From contig CAVKYI010000022.1 of NCBI GenBank assembly GCA_963660435.1, forward strand, positions 1 through 30,702: a DNA stretch of 30,702 bases, given 5' to 3'. The first letter of the stretch is position 1. Each line of letters opens with the position of its first letter. The position numbers and the translations under genes are program-made. Under the pieces are notes generated by a model. That model was not told the DNA's origin and did not search any database. It saw only the letters and a list, made by a program, of their open reading frames with translations. This document shows positions 1 to 8,095 of this stretch, one piece after another. Source of the stretch: Hallerella sp963660435 (GTDB lineage: Bacteria; Fibrobacterota; Fibrobacteria; Fibrobacterales; Fibrobacteraceae).

Positions 1-1627
1 ACGTGACGGTGTACCTGACCTTCGACGAGTCGTAGAGGGCCGTGTAGTCGGCGGCCTTCGTCACCTTCGCGACGGCGGGCGTCCACCCGGCGAACGCGTA
101 GTCGTAGGCGACGGTGCTAGCGCGGGTCGGAGCCGTGGACATCCCGGGCGTCGCGCCGTAGAGGTAGCTGGAAGACTGCAGCACCGAGCCGTCGTAGTCG
201 AAGAACCGGACGACGTACGCGTTGAGCGTCTCCGTATAGACCGCGTAGTAGTCGAAGTCCTCGGTGGCGGCGGTGGGCTCCACGTGCCAGCCCGCGAACG
301 CGTAGCTGTACTGCGCCGTCGAGGCGAGTGACGGCGTCCCGTCATAGACCGGGGTCTTTCCGTACTGCACGGACTGCGAGTCGAGAAGGGTCGTGTCGGC
401 GTTGAAGAAGCGGACGGAGAAATAGACCTCCGAGGCGTCGATGTACACGGCGTTCACGGTCATGTCGGCGGCGAAGACGGTCGTCTCCTTCACCTTCACG
501 CCGTCGGCGGTGTACCAGCCTGAGAACATCTTGCCCTCGGGAGGCTCGGGGTCTTCCGGGAAGGAGACCAGGCCCCTGAAGTTCGTGTAGCGGTTGGAGG
601 TCGCCCCGTCGTCGTCGAAGACGACCTTGTAGATGGGCCTGTGGGCGGAGTCCGCGAATATCGGGTAGCCCGTGCTGTCGCGGCTCCAGACCCCGCTGTT
701 TTCCGCCGTGCCGTTCGTCGTGTTGAGGATCCAGGCGAACTGGTCGCGCTGCATGTCCGCCGTGTGGAGGCCCGAGTTCGGGGCGACGGTGGACTTGCCG
801 GTCAGAACGTCGGAATCGTAGTAGCAGTTGGTGACGGTGGTTGTGTTGTCGTCGGTGTAGAGGACGCCGTAAGACGCTTCGCTCGCAACGCTGAAGCTGT
901 TGAGCAATTTGCCCTTATAATTATTTTCTACAACAAGACCGGCAGAGTAGCCGCGAATCAAGCCACCGTTCATGCAGTCCGAAACCGTTCCGTTGTTCCC
1001 ACCCACGATGCCGCCTGAGTGGACATTAAAATAGGGTTCTTTCAAAATCGAACCGCTATTTGAGCAACCTGAAATCGTCCCAACATTACAGCCCGCGATG
1101 CCGCCTGAATAGCCGTTGGAGTAAACGCCGACCGAACCACCATTCACGCAATTTTCAATCCGTCCCATGTTATACGCAACGACACCTCCCGCATAGAAAG
1201 ACGACCTTATCGAAGTCTTTGCCAATGACACGTTCTTGACAACGGCACTCGAATCCGTCACCCCGAACATCCCGGCATATTTATGACTTAAATACAGTCC
1301 GTAAATTGTCTTTCCATTGCCGTCAAAAGTTCCATTGAACTTCGCCTTCGTGGAATCCCCAATTGGCGTCCAGTTTACGGAGCTCGTCTTGCTCGTATCG
1401 CCCATGAACTTGATGTCGTTCGCAAGAACCGCGTTGATTGTTGATTTTCCGCCGTTTACCTGGGCGGCAAACCACGCCAGTTCCTCGGCACTCGTAATCA
1501 CGTAAAAGACCTTGCCGTCTATCTTTTTCGTGTTTTCCGGCTCGCTTGTGGAACCTGTCCAGTTTGCACAAAAAGCGGTAGCGGCCAAAAGCAGCACACA
1601 GAAAACGCTCCGGATGACTCTTTTCAT
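1..1627 (-). CDS. Secreted GLUG / InlB-B-repeat protein, 3' end beyond window
   Basis: The frame is open from an ATG at 1627 down to base 2 (542 codons) with no stop, so the C-terminus lies outside the window. The start is set by GGAGT eight bases upstream. The first 20 residues form a signal peptide (MKRVIRSVFCVLLLAATAFC). Residues about 100-220 contain GLUG-like repeats such as GGIAGCNVGTISGCSNSGSI and GGIVGGNNGTVSDCMNGG. From about residue 315 there are repeated units ending in FAGW or FSGW followed by an aromatic Y and then VxFF or VxFxD strands, as in Listeria-Bacteroides (InlB B / Flg_new) repeats. This suggests an exported, probably cell-surface adhesin or matrix protein. The 5' third has ordinary host composition, while the repeat part (1-880) is clearly more GC-rich. 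The 90-aa gene upstream ends 10 bp before this start, so the two are probably cotranscribed. The substrate is unknown. Confidence 0.8.
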   Translation of the reverse strand, partial: MKRVIRSVFCVLLLAATAFCANWTGSTSEPENTKKIDGKVFYVITSAEELAWFAAQVNGGKSTINAVLANDIKFMGDTSKTSSVNWTPIGDSTKAKFNGTFDGNGKTIYGLYLSHKYAGMFGVTDSSAVVKNVSLAKTSIRSSFYAGGVVAYNMGRIENCVNGGSVGVYSNGYSGGIAGCNVGTISGCSNSGSILKEPYFNVHSGGIVGGNNGTVSDCMNGGLIRGYSAGLVVENNYKGKLLNSFSVASEASYGVLYTDDNTTTVTNCYYDSDVLTGKSTVAPNSGLHTADMQRDQFAWILNTTNGTAENSGVWSRDSTGYPIFADSAHRPIYKVVFDDDGATSNRYTNFRGLVSFPEDPEPPEGKMFSGWYTADGVKVKETTVFAADMTVNAVYIDASEVYFSVRFFNADTTLLDSQSVQYGKTPVYDGTPSLASTAQYSYAFAGWHVEPTAATEDFDYYAVYTETLNAYVVRFFDYDGSVLQSSSYLYGATPGMSTAPTRASTVAYDYAFAGWTPAVAKVTKAADYTALYDSSKVRYTVT

Positions 1628-1637
1628 CTTGCACTCC

Positions 1638-1910
1638 TTACGAAAAAAGTCTGGTGAAGATTAACGAAAAGACACCGGAACCGATAACGCTCGAAACAAG
1701 CGAGACCAGGGCTAGCTTTACTTTATCGTTCAAGCGCTGCTGGGCCTGGATCAGGCGAATTGTCGAGTTGATCACATTGCATTTTTTCACGGTATCGACA
1801 GGCAAGTCGTCCAAATTTTCTGGAAATTGATGAAGAAGCCGCACCAGCATTGCATTTGACTTCTCCAGAAGCTTTTTCATATCGACTTTCTCTTGTGTGG
1901 AATCACTCAT
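1638..1910 (-). CDS. Small membrane-anchored hypothetical protein (90 aa)
   Basis: I do not recognise a family. The start ATG at 1910 has GAGGT seven bases upstream. The N-terminal two thirds are helical and charged. The last about 25 residues (VKLALVSLVSSVIGSGVFSL and onward) form a single hydrophobic segment, which suggests a tail anchor in the inner membrane with the bulk of the protein in the cytoplasm. The TAA stop falls immediately before the ribosome-binding site of the secreted repeat protein that follows, so the two are likely one transcript. Coding preference matches the AT-richer 5' part of that neighbour. A role in export or regulation of the neighbour is possible but purely contextual. 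Confidence 0.6.
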   Translation of the reverse strand: MSDSTQEKVDMKKLLEKSNAMLVRLLHQFPENLDDLPVDTVKKCNVINSTIRLIQAQQRLNDKVKLALVSLVSSVIGSGVFSLIFTRLFS

Positions 1911-2073
1911 GATTTACCTCGTTTTTTGATAGTGAAATTTTCCGACAATTCCGTTGTACATAACATTATCTCACTTTTTAAACATAAGAAAAAAAAAGCT
2001 TTGTCAATAAAAAGCAAGGAGCTTCCCCATCCTGTGATTTTCGACAAATTCCAGGGTTTGCGCCATCCCGATG

Positions 2074-2121
2074 TTCAGAGCCTAGTCGAGAGAGCTTGGA
2101 GCTTAGAGTCGCAAAGCGAAC
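2074..2121. repeat. Intergenic direct repeat A, copy 1
   Basis: This stretch matches 2445-2491 with scattered differences. Both begin TTCAGAGC(C/T)TAGT and share GAGCTTAGAGT(C/T)GCAAAGCG. The pair lies in non-coding DNA and looks like a dispersed intergenic element. No coding potential was seen. Confidence 0.6.
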
Positions 2122-2223
2122 TTTTTACTTTCTGCCGAAAGGCTTGACGTTTCACGTCTAGGCTTTTTTCGCCAAGCGACCTGTTTCCGCCTCTCGGCGG
2201 ATGGAGCGCCTACCCGGCGAGGG

Positions 2224-2276
2224 GCAAGGTAGGGGGACCTTTCCGAGTTGCGAAGGCCAAGGTCCCCCTTCCTTGC
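2224..2276. repeat. Long hairpin (16-bp stem)
   Basis: The arms AAGGTAGGGGGACCTT (2226-2241) and AAGGTCCCCCTTCCTT (2259-2274) pair except at two central positions, around a 17-base loop. Two further G-C pairs extend the base of the stem. There is no T-run on either side, so it does not look like a normal terminator. A palindromic intergenic repeat is more likely. Confidence 0.55.
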
Positions 2277-2304
2277 ATCCACCCCCAGGGCCACGCTTTT
2301 TTCT

Positions 2305-2381
2305 AAGCTCCAGCTATGGATCCTATCGCTCCGCGGTGCTACGCTCCAGGATGACGGCGTAACGAGACTGCCGTTCGACAT
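2305..2381. repeat. Intergenic direct repeat B, copy 1 (uninterrupted)
   Basis: The element starts AAGCTCCAGCTATGGATCCTA, continues with GCTACGCTCCAGGATGACGG, then TAACGAGAC and GTTC-ACAT. It recurs at 2540-2654 with a 39-bp insertion in the middle. Confidence 0.6.
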
Positions 2382-2444
2382 TACAAACCTTCACCGCCCG
2401 GTGTCATTCTGGAGAGGCGAAGCCTCGATAGAATCCATTCCGCA

Positions 2445-2491
2445 GTTCAGAGCTTAGTTTAGAGATCTTTGAGCTTAGAGTTGCAAAGCGG
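2445..2491. repeat. Intergenic direct repeat A, copy 2
   Basis: Second copy of the element at 2074-2121, in the same orientation. It is followed after about 30 bases by three tandem TTCCAAG heptamers (2522-2542). Confidence 0.6.
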
Positions 2492-2539
2492 TCCGCTTTA
2501 TTTGAACCTGGATGTTTGCGATTCCAAGTTCCAAGTTCC

Positions 2540-2654
2540 AAGCTCCGGCTATGGATCCTACCTGCCTGACCGCAGCAGGCGGGCCTGTCGGCAGACAGGT
2601 CGGTCGCTGCGCTACGCTCCAGGAGGACGGTGTAACGAGACCGGCGTTCCACAT
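2540..2654. repeat. Intergenic direct repeat B, copy 2, interrupted by a 39-bp double palindrome
   Basis: The outer parts match 2305-2381. Bases 2561-2599 are extra and contain two short inverted repeats: GCCTG/CAGGC (2564-2568 with 2576-2580) and CCTGTC-GGCA-GACAGG (2584-2599). Copy 1 appears to be the uninterrupted form, so the palindromic block may be a small mobile REP-like unit. That is an inference from only two copies. Confidence 0.55.
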
Positions 2655-2716
2655 AAGGATGACAGAGAAGCATCCCTCATCCCATTTAAATTTCTAAATT
2701 GAAAAAGGACAAGCCC

Positions 2717-3079
2717 ATGGAAATCATTCTGCAAATTTCGGCGCAAGCCGCCACGCAAGACGTTCCGCGACAGATGACCGTATCCGGAATCGATTTTCAG
2801 GGCGCGGTAATCGCCGAAGCCCGCGACGCGAAACTTCCCGCGATCATCCGCTTTACGGAAAGGGACCGATTTCCCTGGGACCAGTTCCTGCAACAGCTTT
2901 CGGTTCTATGGACACTTTCCAGGGAAACTTCCATCCCCATGGCCTTTCGCCTCAAGAAAAGGCTCCCCGAAAGCGTCACGGAAAGCATCCCGCATCTCGA
3001 CAGAAAGGACGCGTTGACGCTATTCAGGGCTCTGGGTGCCTTAGGATTTATCTCCGCATTTTCTAAATTGCGGACGTAA
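2717..3079 (+). CDS. Hypothetical protein (120 aa), possibly cotranscribed with cysE
   Basis: I do not recognise a family. An upstream in-frame TTG exists at 2699, but ATG 2717 is preferred because AAGGAC sits just upstream of it. The protein starts MEIILQISAQ and has an alternating strand/helix pattern (ISAQ, VSGIDFQGAVI, then an amphipathic helix rich in Leu). It ends with a basic tail (FSKLRT), with no signal peptide and no membrane helix. It is therefore probably a small cytosolic alpha/beta protein. The TAA stop is 21 bp before the cysE start, with the cysE ribosome-binding site in between, which suggests one transcript. Codon use matches the host genes downstream. The function is unknown. 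Confidence 0.6.
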   Translation: MEIILQISAQAATQDVPRQMTVSGIDFQGAVIAEARDAKLPAIIRFTERDRFPWDQFLQQLSVLWTLSRETSIPMAFRLKKRLPESVTESIPHLDRKDALTLFRALGALGFISAFSKLRT

Positions 3080-3100
3080 ATGCGCAACACGGAGTTTTCA

Positions 3101-3919
3101 ATGGCTAACAAGGACTCGAAGGATCTCTTTTCCGCTCTGGTCAAGGAAGCTCTCGCCCTGGCAAGCGAAGAGCCGCTGCTCAAGTCCTTTCTCGACGAGC
3201 AAATCGTCTTCCGCCATTCGTTTGCCGAAGTCCAGGCAACGACTCTCTCGCGAAAACTCGAAAGCGCGCTTCTGAGCCGCACCCAGCTCGAAAGCCTGTT
3301 CCTTTCCACATACAGGGAAAATCCGTCTATCGTCGAGGATTCCACGAAGGATCTGTGGGCGACTCTCGAACGCGATCCCGCTTGCCGCTCCGTACTTGAG
3401 CCTCTCCTTTTCTTCAAGGGATTCCAGGCAATCCAGTCCTATCGCATCGCCCATGCGCTGTGGAAGAGCGGTCGAATCTTTCTTGCCAAGATGCTGCAGA
3501 GCCTGATAAGCCAGAAGTTTGCCGTCGATATCCATCCGGCGGCAAGGATTGGGCACGGAATCCTGCTTGACCATGCGACGGGGCTTGTTGTCGGCGAAAC
3601 GGCGAAGATCGGAAACAACGTCTCGATTCTCCACGGCGTAACGCTCGGCGGAACGGGAAACGAGATAGGCGACAGGCATCCCAAAATCGGAGACGGCGTG
3701 ATGCTCGGAGCCCATGCGCAGCTCCTCGGGAACATCCATATCGGAAAGGGCGCAAAGGTCGGCGCGGGAGCGGTCGTTCTAAGCGACGTCCCCGCCCATG
3801 TCACCGTCGCAGGCGTCCCCGCGGTTAAAGTCGGCCATCCCGACACGGCGCTTCCGAGCCTCGAAATGCAGCAGGACTTTACGCGGGACGTAGAAAGTAC
3901 CAAGCCCGCGACCAAGTGA
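3101..3919 (+). CDS. cysE: Serine O-acetyltransferase
   Basis: Catalyses acetyl-CoA + L-serine to O-acetylserine, the first step of cysteine synthesis, in the cytosol. The 272-aa product has the family architecture: an alpha-helical N-terminal domain (about residues 1-135) followed by a left-handed beta-helix of hexapeptide repeats (about 145-240). The signature LDHATGLVVGETAKI contains the Asp-His pair expected at the active site, and HGVTLGGTG supplies the second conserved His and the acetyl-CoA-binding Gly-rich turn. GVPAVKVG closes the beta-helix. ATG 3101 is chosen over the ATG at 3080 because GGAG lies at 3091-3094 with proper spacing, and the upstream ATG directly abuts the previous stop. 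The C-terminal tail is the part that commonly contacts cysteine synthase. nth follows after 6 bp. Confidence 0.93.
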   Translation: MANKDSKDLFSALVKEALALASEEPLLKSFLDEQIVFRHSFAEVQATTLSRKLESALLSRTQLESLFLSTYRENPSIVEDSTKDLWATLERDPACRSVLEPLLFFKGFQAIQSYRIAHALWKSGRIFLAKMLQSLISQKFAVDIHPAARIGHGILLDHATGLVVGETAKIGNNVSILHGVTLGGTGNEIGDRHPKIGDGVMLGAHAQLLGNIHIGKGAKVGAGAVVLSDVPAHVTVAGVPAVKVGHPDTALPSLEMQQDFTRDVESTKPATK

Positions 3920-3925
3920 TTTTAT

Positions 3926-4561
3926 ATGAACAGGAAGGAACGCGCACGGTTCGTTTCCGAAATGCTGGATTCGCTCTATCCGGATCCGGCGATTCCCCTG
4001 CAATTCACGAACACGTTCACCTTTCTTGTCGCCGTTCTTCTGAGCGCGCAGTGCACGGACCGGAAGGTCAATGCGGTAACCCCGAAACTTTTCGCCCTGG
4101 CGGATACGCCACAAAAGATGGCGAAACTTTCCCGCGAAAGAATCGAAGAAATCATCCGACCCTGCGGGCTTTCTCCCGCAAAAAGCAGGCACATTGCCGA
4201 GCTTTCGAAAATTCTCCTGGAACGCTTTGACGGCAAAGTTCCCCACACCTTTCCCGAACTCGAAAGCCTGCCCGGCGTAGGGCACAAGACCGCAAGCGTC
4301 ATCATGGGACAGGCATACGGTCACCCCGCGTTTCCCGTCGATACGCACATCCATAGACTCGCCATGCGGTGGGGACTTTCGGACGGTTCGTCCGTCGAAA
4401 AGACGGAACGCGACCTGAAAAGGCTCTTTCCCGAGTCCGAATGGAACCGACGGCATCTGCAAATCATCTACTTTGGCAGGGAGTTCTGCACGGCCCGCGG
4501 ACACGATCCAAAAAAATGCCCGATTTGCGGCCAAATCGGCTGTCGCGAAAAATCACAATAG
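3926..4561 (+). CDS. nth: Endonuclease III (DNA glycosylase/AP lyase)
   Basis: Removes oxidised pyrimidines and cleaves at the resulting abasic site in base excision repair. The 211-aa product aligns along its length with the family: LLSAQCTD near residue 35, the helix-hairpin-helix LPGVGHKTA with the catalytic Lys, and VDTHIHR with the catalytic Asp. The C-terminus has four cysteines for a 4Fe-4S cluster, but their spacing is C-X9-C-X2-C-X4-C rather than the classical C-X6-C-X2-C-X5-C. The start MNRKERARFV matches where the family begins. There is almost no Shine-Dalgarno sequence, so translation may depend on coupling to cysE, which ends 6 bp earlier. Role and identity are secure; cluster occupancy is inferred. 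Confidence 0.93.
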   Translation: MNRKERARFVSEMLDSLYPDPAIPLQFTNTFTFLVAVLLSAQCTDRKVNAVTPKLFALADTPQKMAKLSRERIEEIIRPCGLSPAKSRHIAELSKILLERFDGKVPHTFPELESLPGVGHKTASVIMGQAYGHPAFPVDTHIHRLAMRWGLSDGSSVEKTERDLKRLFPESEWNRRHLQIIYFGREFCTARGHDPKKCPICGQIGCREKSQ

Positions 4562-4575
4562 TCTATTTTAGACAT

Positions 4576-5229
4576 ATGCGTTTCCTCCGACGGACAATTC
4601 TCCTCTCCTGCCTACTCTTCGGAGCGTGCCTCGAGACGCCGAACGCGCCGAGGATTTCCGCGGACACGCCTGCCATCGCCGTCCGCGCAGAACAAGACGG
4701 GATTTTCACCCAAGGGAGCTTGCAGCTTTCCCCGGCGGATTCCTTTACGCTAAAGGCCCTGACAACTCCGGATTCCTTTCGGAAGGATTTGCGCTTTCTG
4801 TGGAAAAGGACATCTGGAGAAATTCTGCACGAAGGATGCGATTTTTCGACGGATACGAGCCGAGTTCCCGACTCCCTGGTAGCGCTTGACCGATACGAGA
4901 ACCGACTTTCGAAGCCGCTTCGCTTTATCTTCGATACCGCCCCGAAACTTTCGAAAAGGACCGTCCCCGCAGAAAACGATACGCTCCGAGGCGACAGTTC
5001 TACCGCGTTTCGCTTTGCCTACTCGGCAACCGATACCGACCCGGGCGACACGATCTTCTATACGGTGTACATCGATTCTCTCCATTACGATGTCGGAACT
5101 CTCGTCGAATTTTTCCAGTCGGGATTTTCCCCGGGAGAGCATTTTTTCCAGGTGTTCGCAAGAGACATCTACGGGCTTTCCGATTCCACGTCGCAAATCC
5201 GCTTCCTTGTCGCGGAGGATGAACGATGA
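4576..5229 (+). CDS. Lipoprotein, first gene of a four-gene overlapping operon
   Basis: The product is 217 aa. Residues 1-18 form a lipoprotein signal (hydrophobic stretch ending LLFGAC, lipidated Cys18). The mature part is beta-rich with frequent Asp-Thr/Ser pairs (SATDTDPGDTIFYTVYIDS) and ends in a strand-rich segment resembling Ig-like or PKD-like folds. I do not recognise a named family. The ATG follows a CTATTTT box by only six bases, with no ribosome-binding site. Either the mRNA is leaderless or the true start differs, but the signal peptide begins exactly at this Met. The stop overlaps the next start by 4 bp (ATGA). It probably forms part of an envelope complex with the next three products. 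Confidence 0.75.
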   Translation: MRFLRRTILLSCLLFGACLETPNAPRISADTPAIAVRAEQDGIFTQGSLQLSPADSFTLKALTTPDSFRKDLRFLWKRTSGEILHEGCDFSTDTSRVPDSLVALDRYENRLSKPLRFIFDTAPKLSKRTVPAENDTLRGDSSTAFRFAYSATDTDPGDTIFYTVYIDSLHYDVGTLVEFFQSGFSPGEHFFQVFARDIYGLSDSTSQIRFLVAEDER

Positions 5230-6749
5230 AGTTTTTCATTCTCGCGCTTCTCGCGTTTGTTATCGGCTGTTCCGAGGAAAGCGTCGTATTCGACCCCGAA
5301 AGCGCCGACGTCGTTTCCGTAAAGGCCTATGTCGTTCGGGAAAGCGATTCCACCCGGGAAAGGCGCAAGGCTGACACGATCTCCCCAAGAGACAGCATCG
5401 TTCTCCTCGCGGTCATCGAGCCAACCCGTTCCATCCGCATGACGGAATTCTACTGGCAAATCGATTCGGGAGACACCTATTCGGAATTTTCGCACCGGAC
5501 AGCCATTTCTTCGCCCGGAAAGCATCTCGCGAGATTCGTCCTCCTCGACCGATTTTCCGACACGCTCCGAGACAGCGTCACCCTGTGGATAGCGCCGTCT
5601 CCCCTGATAGACACCGCATCCTGGATTCCGCGAAACGGGACGCAGGACATTCCGCCCGATTCCGCGATATCGTTTGCCTGGAACGCTTCCGCGGAAAACG
5701 TTCTCGCCTTGACGCGCTACACGTTCACGCTTACGTGCGGGGGGAAAACGCTGCTCGATACGACTCTTCTTGAAACTCGCATCACATACAGGGGAAATCT
5801 TCCCGAACGGGAACTCTGCCTTTTCGACGTTTCGGCGAGCGACAATTTTGGAAAGAGCTCTCCGCAAGGAATTCATTCCCTCTTCTTTACGGGAAAAAGT
5901 TCCGAAAAGGAAATGGAAAATGTATTTCTCAAGATCCGGGGAAACGTTCTGGACTCCCTCGAATATCGCCTGGCAAGCGTTGCAGGCGACGAAACGCGAA
6001 GCGGACTTCTCGAAGACGAAAGAAGCGACTCCATCTTTTCCATCCGAAACGTAAAGCCCGGAACCTATCGGCTGTTTCTCGAGAGCCGTCTCTATCCGGA
6101 CTACAAGAGCGATACGGTGAACATTTCCGTTCGCAAGGGAAAGGTTTTCTACATGGAAAGTCTCGCGATCCGGGATACGGTCGCGCCCAGGATCCAGAGC
6201 CGTTCGCAACAGGATTCCATCGCCTGGGAAGACACGCTCCGGTTCGACATCGAAGAAGGAGGGCTCCCCCTTTCGACAGGCGATATCCAGGTGGTTTTCG
6301 ACGGGAACCGAATTTCCGACTGGACGCTTGACAGAGGCGAGATTCGAATCACCACGCAAGAGCTTCTGCCTTCGATCGCGCCTCATCCGCTGACGATTTC
6401 CGCCACCGACCGAGCAGGGAATTCCGCGACAGGAAACTTTCTGGTCGCTCCGGGGAAATCCTGCGTTCGAACCATGACCGACACGACGATTTTCCCCGGG
6501 GAAGCTCTTTCCATTCCGATAGAAAACGCTTGTCCGCACCTTTTGCCGAAACGATTCTTCTGGGACATCGACTCCGACGGACACTGGGACGGAGAAGCCG
6601 CTTTCGAGAAAGAAAGCACCGTTTCGAAAACTTTTGCCTATTCGCTATTCAAGGAGACAAGTTCCAGGGTACACGTAAAGATTCTCTATGCGAGCGGCGA
6701 AGAATTCGGCTCGGAATTTACCGTCACCGTCGGGGAGCCTTCTCCATGA
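5226..6749 (+). CDS. Large lipoprotein with repeated Ig-like segments (507 aa)
   Basis: The signal peptide is short, with lipidation at Cys15 (LLAFVIGC). The mature protein is a chain of beta-rich segments. An N-terminal part resembles that of the lipoprotein before it (SVKAYVVRES ... ISPRDSIVLLA ... FYWQIDSGD). There is a central segment with KPGTYRLFLES, typical of carboxypeptidase-regulatory-like or SpaA-like beta sandwiches, and a C-terminal part with LTISATDRAGNSATGNF and FFWDIDSDGHWDG, which resembles PKD-type folds with an Asp-rich, possibly calcium-binding loop. No catalytic motif was seen. It is translationally coupled on both sides by ATGA overlaps, so its partners are probably the adjacent lipoproteins in the cell envelope. 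Confidence 0.75.
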   Translation: MKFFILALLAFVIGCSEESVVFDPESADVVSVKAYVVRESDSTRERRKADTISPRDSIVLLAVIEPTRSIRMTEFYWQIDSGDTYSEFSHRTAISSPGKHLARFVLLDRFSDTLRDSVTLWIAPSPLIDTASWIPRNGTQDIPPDSAISFAWNASAENVLALTRYTFTLTCGGKTLLDTTLLETRITYRGNLPERELCLFDVSASDNFGKSSPQGIHSLFFTGKSSEKEMENVFLKIRGNVLDSLEYRLASVAGDETRSGLLEDERSDSIFSIRNVKPGTYRLFLESRLYPDYKSDTVNISVRKGKVFYMESLAIRDTVAPRIQSRSQQDSIAWEDTLRFDIEEGGLPLSTGDIQVVFDGNRISDWTLDRGEIRITTQELLPSIAPHPLTISATDRAGNSATGNFLVAPGKSCVRTMTDTTIFPGEALSIPIENACPHLLPKRFFWDIDSDGHWDGEAAFEKESTVSKTFAYSLFKETSSRVHVKILYASGEEFGSEFTVTVGEPSP

Positions 6750-8095
6750 AAAGGCGCTTCCTTCTAATTCTCTGCCTTCTTCCGCTCTGGAACTGCAGCG
6801 ACAGTTTCCGCGTAGATTCCGACGAGATTCCGCGTCTTTCCGCCTACATTCACTTTGTCCCGTCCAAGTTTTACGGGGTTTCCTACCGCGAGTTTCCCTG
6901 CGTCCGCACAAAGTCCATCGCCGCCGGGGATGCCGGGCAGCTTGTCGCCGAAATTCGGCTAGACGGCAAGACCGTTCCCGAAAGCTTCGTCTCCGACTAC
7001 GCGCAGTCCTTTCTCTGGACTATCGAAGGCAAGGACTACGCATCTTCCGCCACGTTCCACACCTTTCCCGATTCCGGCATTTTCGATATCGTCCTCAGGA
7101 CAGTCGATTTCCTTGACGACACGCTAAAAGATACCTTGACACTTTTTGTCAATTCGCCAATCGAGGTCATTCCCGTCTTCCCGGAAAACGGCTACTCCGC
7201 AAATCCGCTAGATACGCAAGGCGTGACGTTTAGGATCCAGACGGACGGCATCAATTCCTGGCAAGAGACGGAATGCGTTCTCTACCTGTCTTCGGAAAAG
7301 GCAAGCATCTGGAACTTTCCAAGGGACACGGTTCCCTGCAACGGTTCTTACCGAATCCGCGGTCCCCTGGTAGCGGGCGATTCCGACATCTTCAGGGATT
7401 CGTCATTTTCCTTTTACTGGGCGGTCGCTGCAAGGATTCCCGATTCCGAAAACGCCTTCGACGCGGACTCTTCCGAAATCCGCCATTTTCGCACGTCCCT
7501 AGTCGGAAGCGACTCGTCCCATCTGCTTATCCCCATTCGATACAAGTCACTCTCCCCGAACATTTCGCCGACCGGGACCGTTCTCGTCCAAGGTAAAGGC
7601 CTGAAAAGTCCCATCCGGGCGTCCATTTCCAAGAACCCGGAAACGATTCGCCTGAAAATTTTCGCAGACGATACGCTGCGAATTTCCGTCCATGATTCCA
7701 TCCGAAGCGAATACGGTCGCTACGAGACAAGCGTCTTGATTCAAAAATCATCCTATGTCGTTCTTGACACAGTCGTTCTCGCCGATACGGTTCCCCCGCT
7801 GCGAATGCCGGGTTCTTCTCGAATCGCCGGTGGCGATTCCCTCGATTTTTTCGTCTATGACGGCGGTTCGGGCGTTTCCCTGAATTCAATCCGGGTTTCG
7901 CTCGGAGGCGACACGCTTTCCCGAAGCCTCCGCGGAAATGTCGTCCGCTTTCTTCCCGCGTGCAAGGATTCCTGCGCGCTGGAAGTCGATCTTCGGGACT
8001 ATGCGGGAAACGCGGCGGCTCCCGTCTTCTGGAAGCTTGTCCGCGAAAACGATAGTCTTGACGTCCTCGGACCATTCAATCCGGAGGCGCGATGA
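6746..8095 (+). CDS. Lipoprotein paralogous to the preceding one (449 aa)
   Basis: The start is ATG 6746, overlapping the previous stop (ATGA). An upstream open frame to 6530 lies inside the previous gene and is ignored. The N-terminus is basic then hydrophobic and ends LLPLWNC. Asn at -1 and Trp at -2 are unusual in a lipobox, but a Cys is present at residue 17. The layout repeats that of the previous gene: an N-terminal beta domain (FLWTIEGKDY), a middle domain, and a C-terminal LDFFVYDGGSGVSLNSI ... ALEVDLRDYAGNAA segment like the RAGNSA segment upstream. It is probably a tandem duplicate that diverged. It is likely an envelope structural component, and no enzyme signature was found. Confidence 0.72.
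   Translation: MKRRFLLILCLLPLWNCSDSFRVDSDEIPRLSAYIHFVPSKFYGVSYREFPCVRTKSIAAGDAGQLVAEIRLDGKTVPESFVSDYAQSFLWTIEGKDYASSATFHTFPDSGIFDIVLRTVDFLDDTLKDTLTLFVNSPIEVIPVFPENGYSANPLDTQGVTFRIQTDGINSWQETECVLYLSSEKASIWNFPRDTVPCNGSYRIRGPLVAGDSDIFRDSSFSFYWAVAARIPDSENAFDADSSEIRHFRTSLVGSDSSHLLIPIRYKSLSPNISPTGTVLVQGKGLKSPIRASISKNPETIRLKIFADDTLRISVHDSIRSEYGRYETSVLIQKSSYVVLDTVVLADTVPPLRMPGSSRIAGGDSLDFFVYDGGSGVSLNSIRVSLGGDTLSRSLRGNVVRFLPACKDSCALEVDLRDYAGNAAAPVFWKLVRENDSLDVLGPFNPEAR

Larger units (their letters stand above)
1911..2716. other. Gene-free intergenic region with repeats and hairpins
   Basis: No reading frame here has a convincing start and codon use. The left end is AT-rich and probably holds the promoter of the minus-strand pair. 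TTGACA lies at 2007-2002 on the minus strand, with TATGTT at 1986-1981 (15-bp spacer, weak). The rest consists of two pairs of degenerate direct repeats, a 16-bp-stem hairpin, two short palindromes and a heptamer repeat, listed separately. Confidence 0.7.

Noticed and set aside
1893..2147. Plus-strand ORF of 84 codons at the left of the repeat region
   Set aside because: It starts inside the 90-aa minus-strand gene and runs into repeat A; no ribosome-binding site and no coherent composition.
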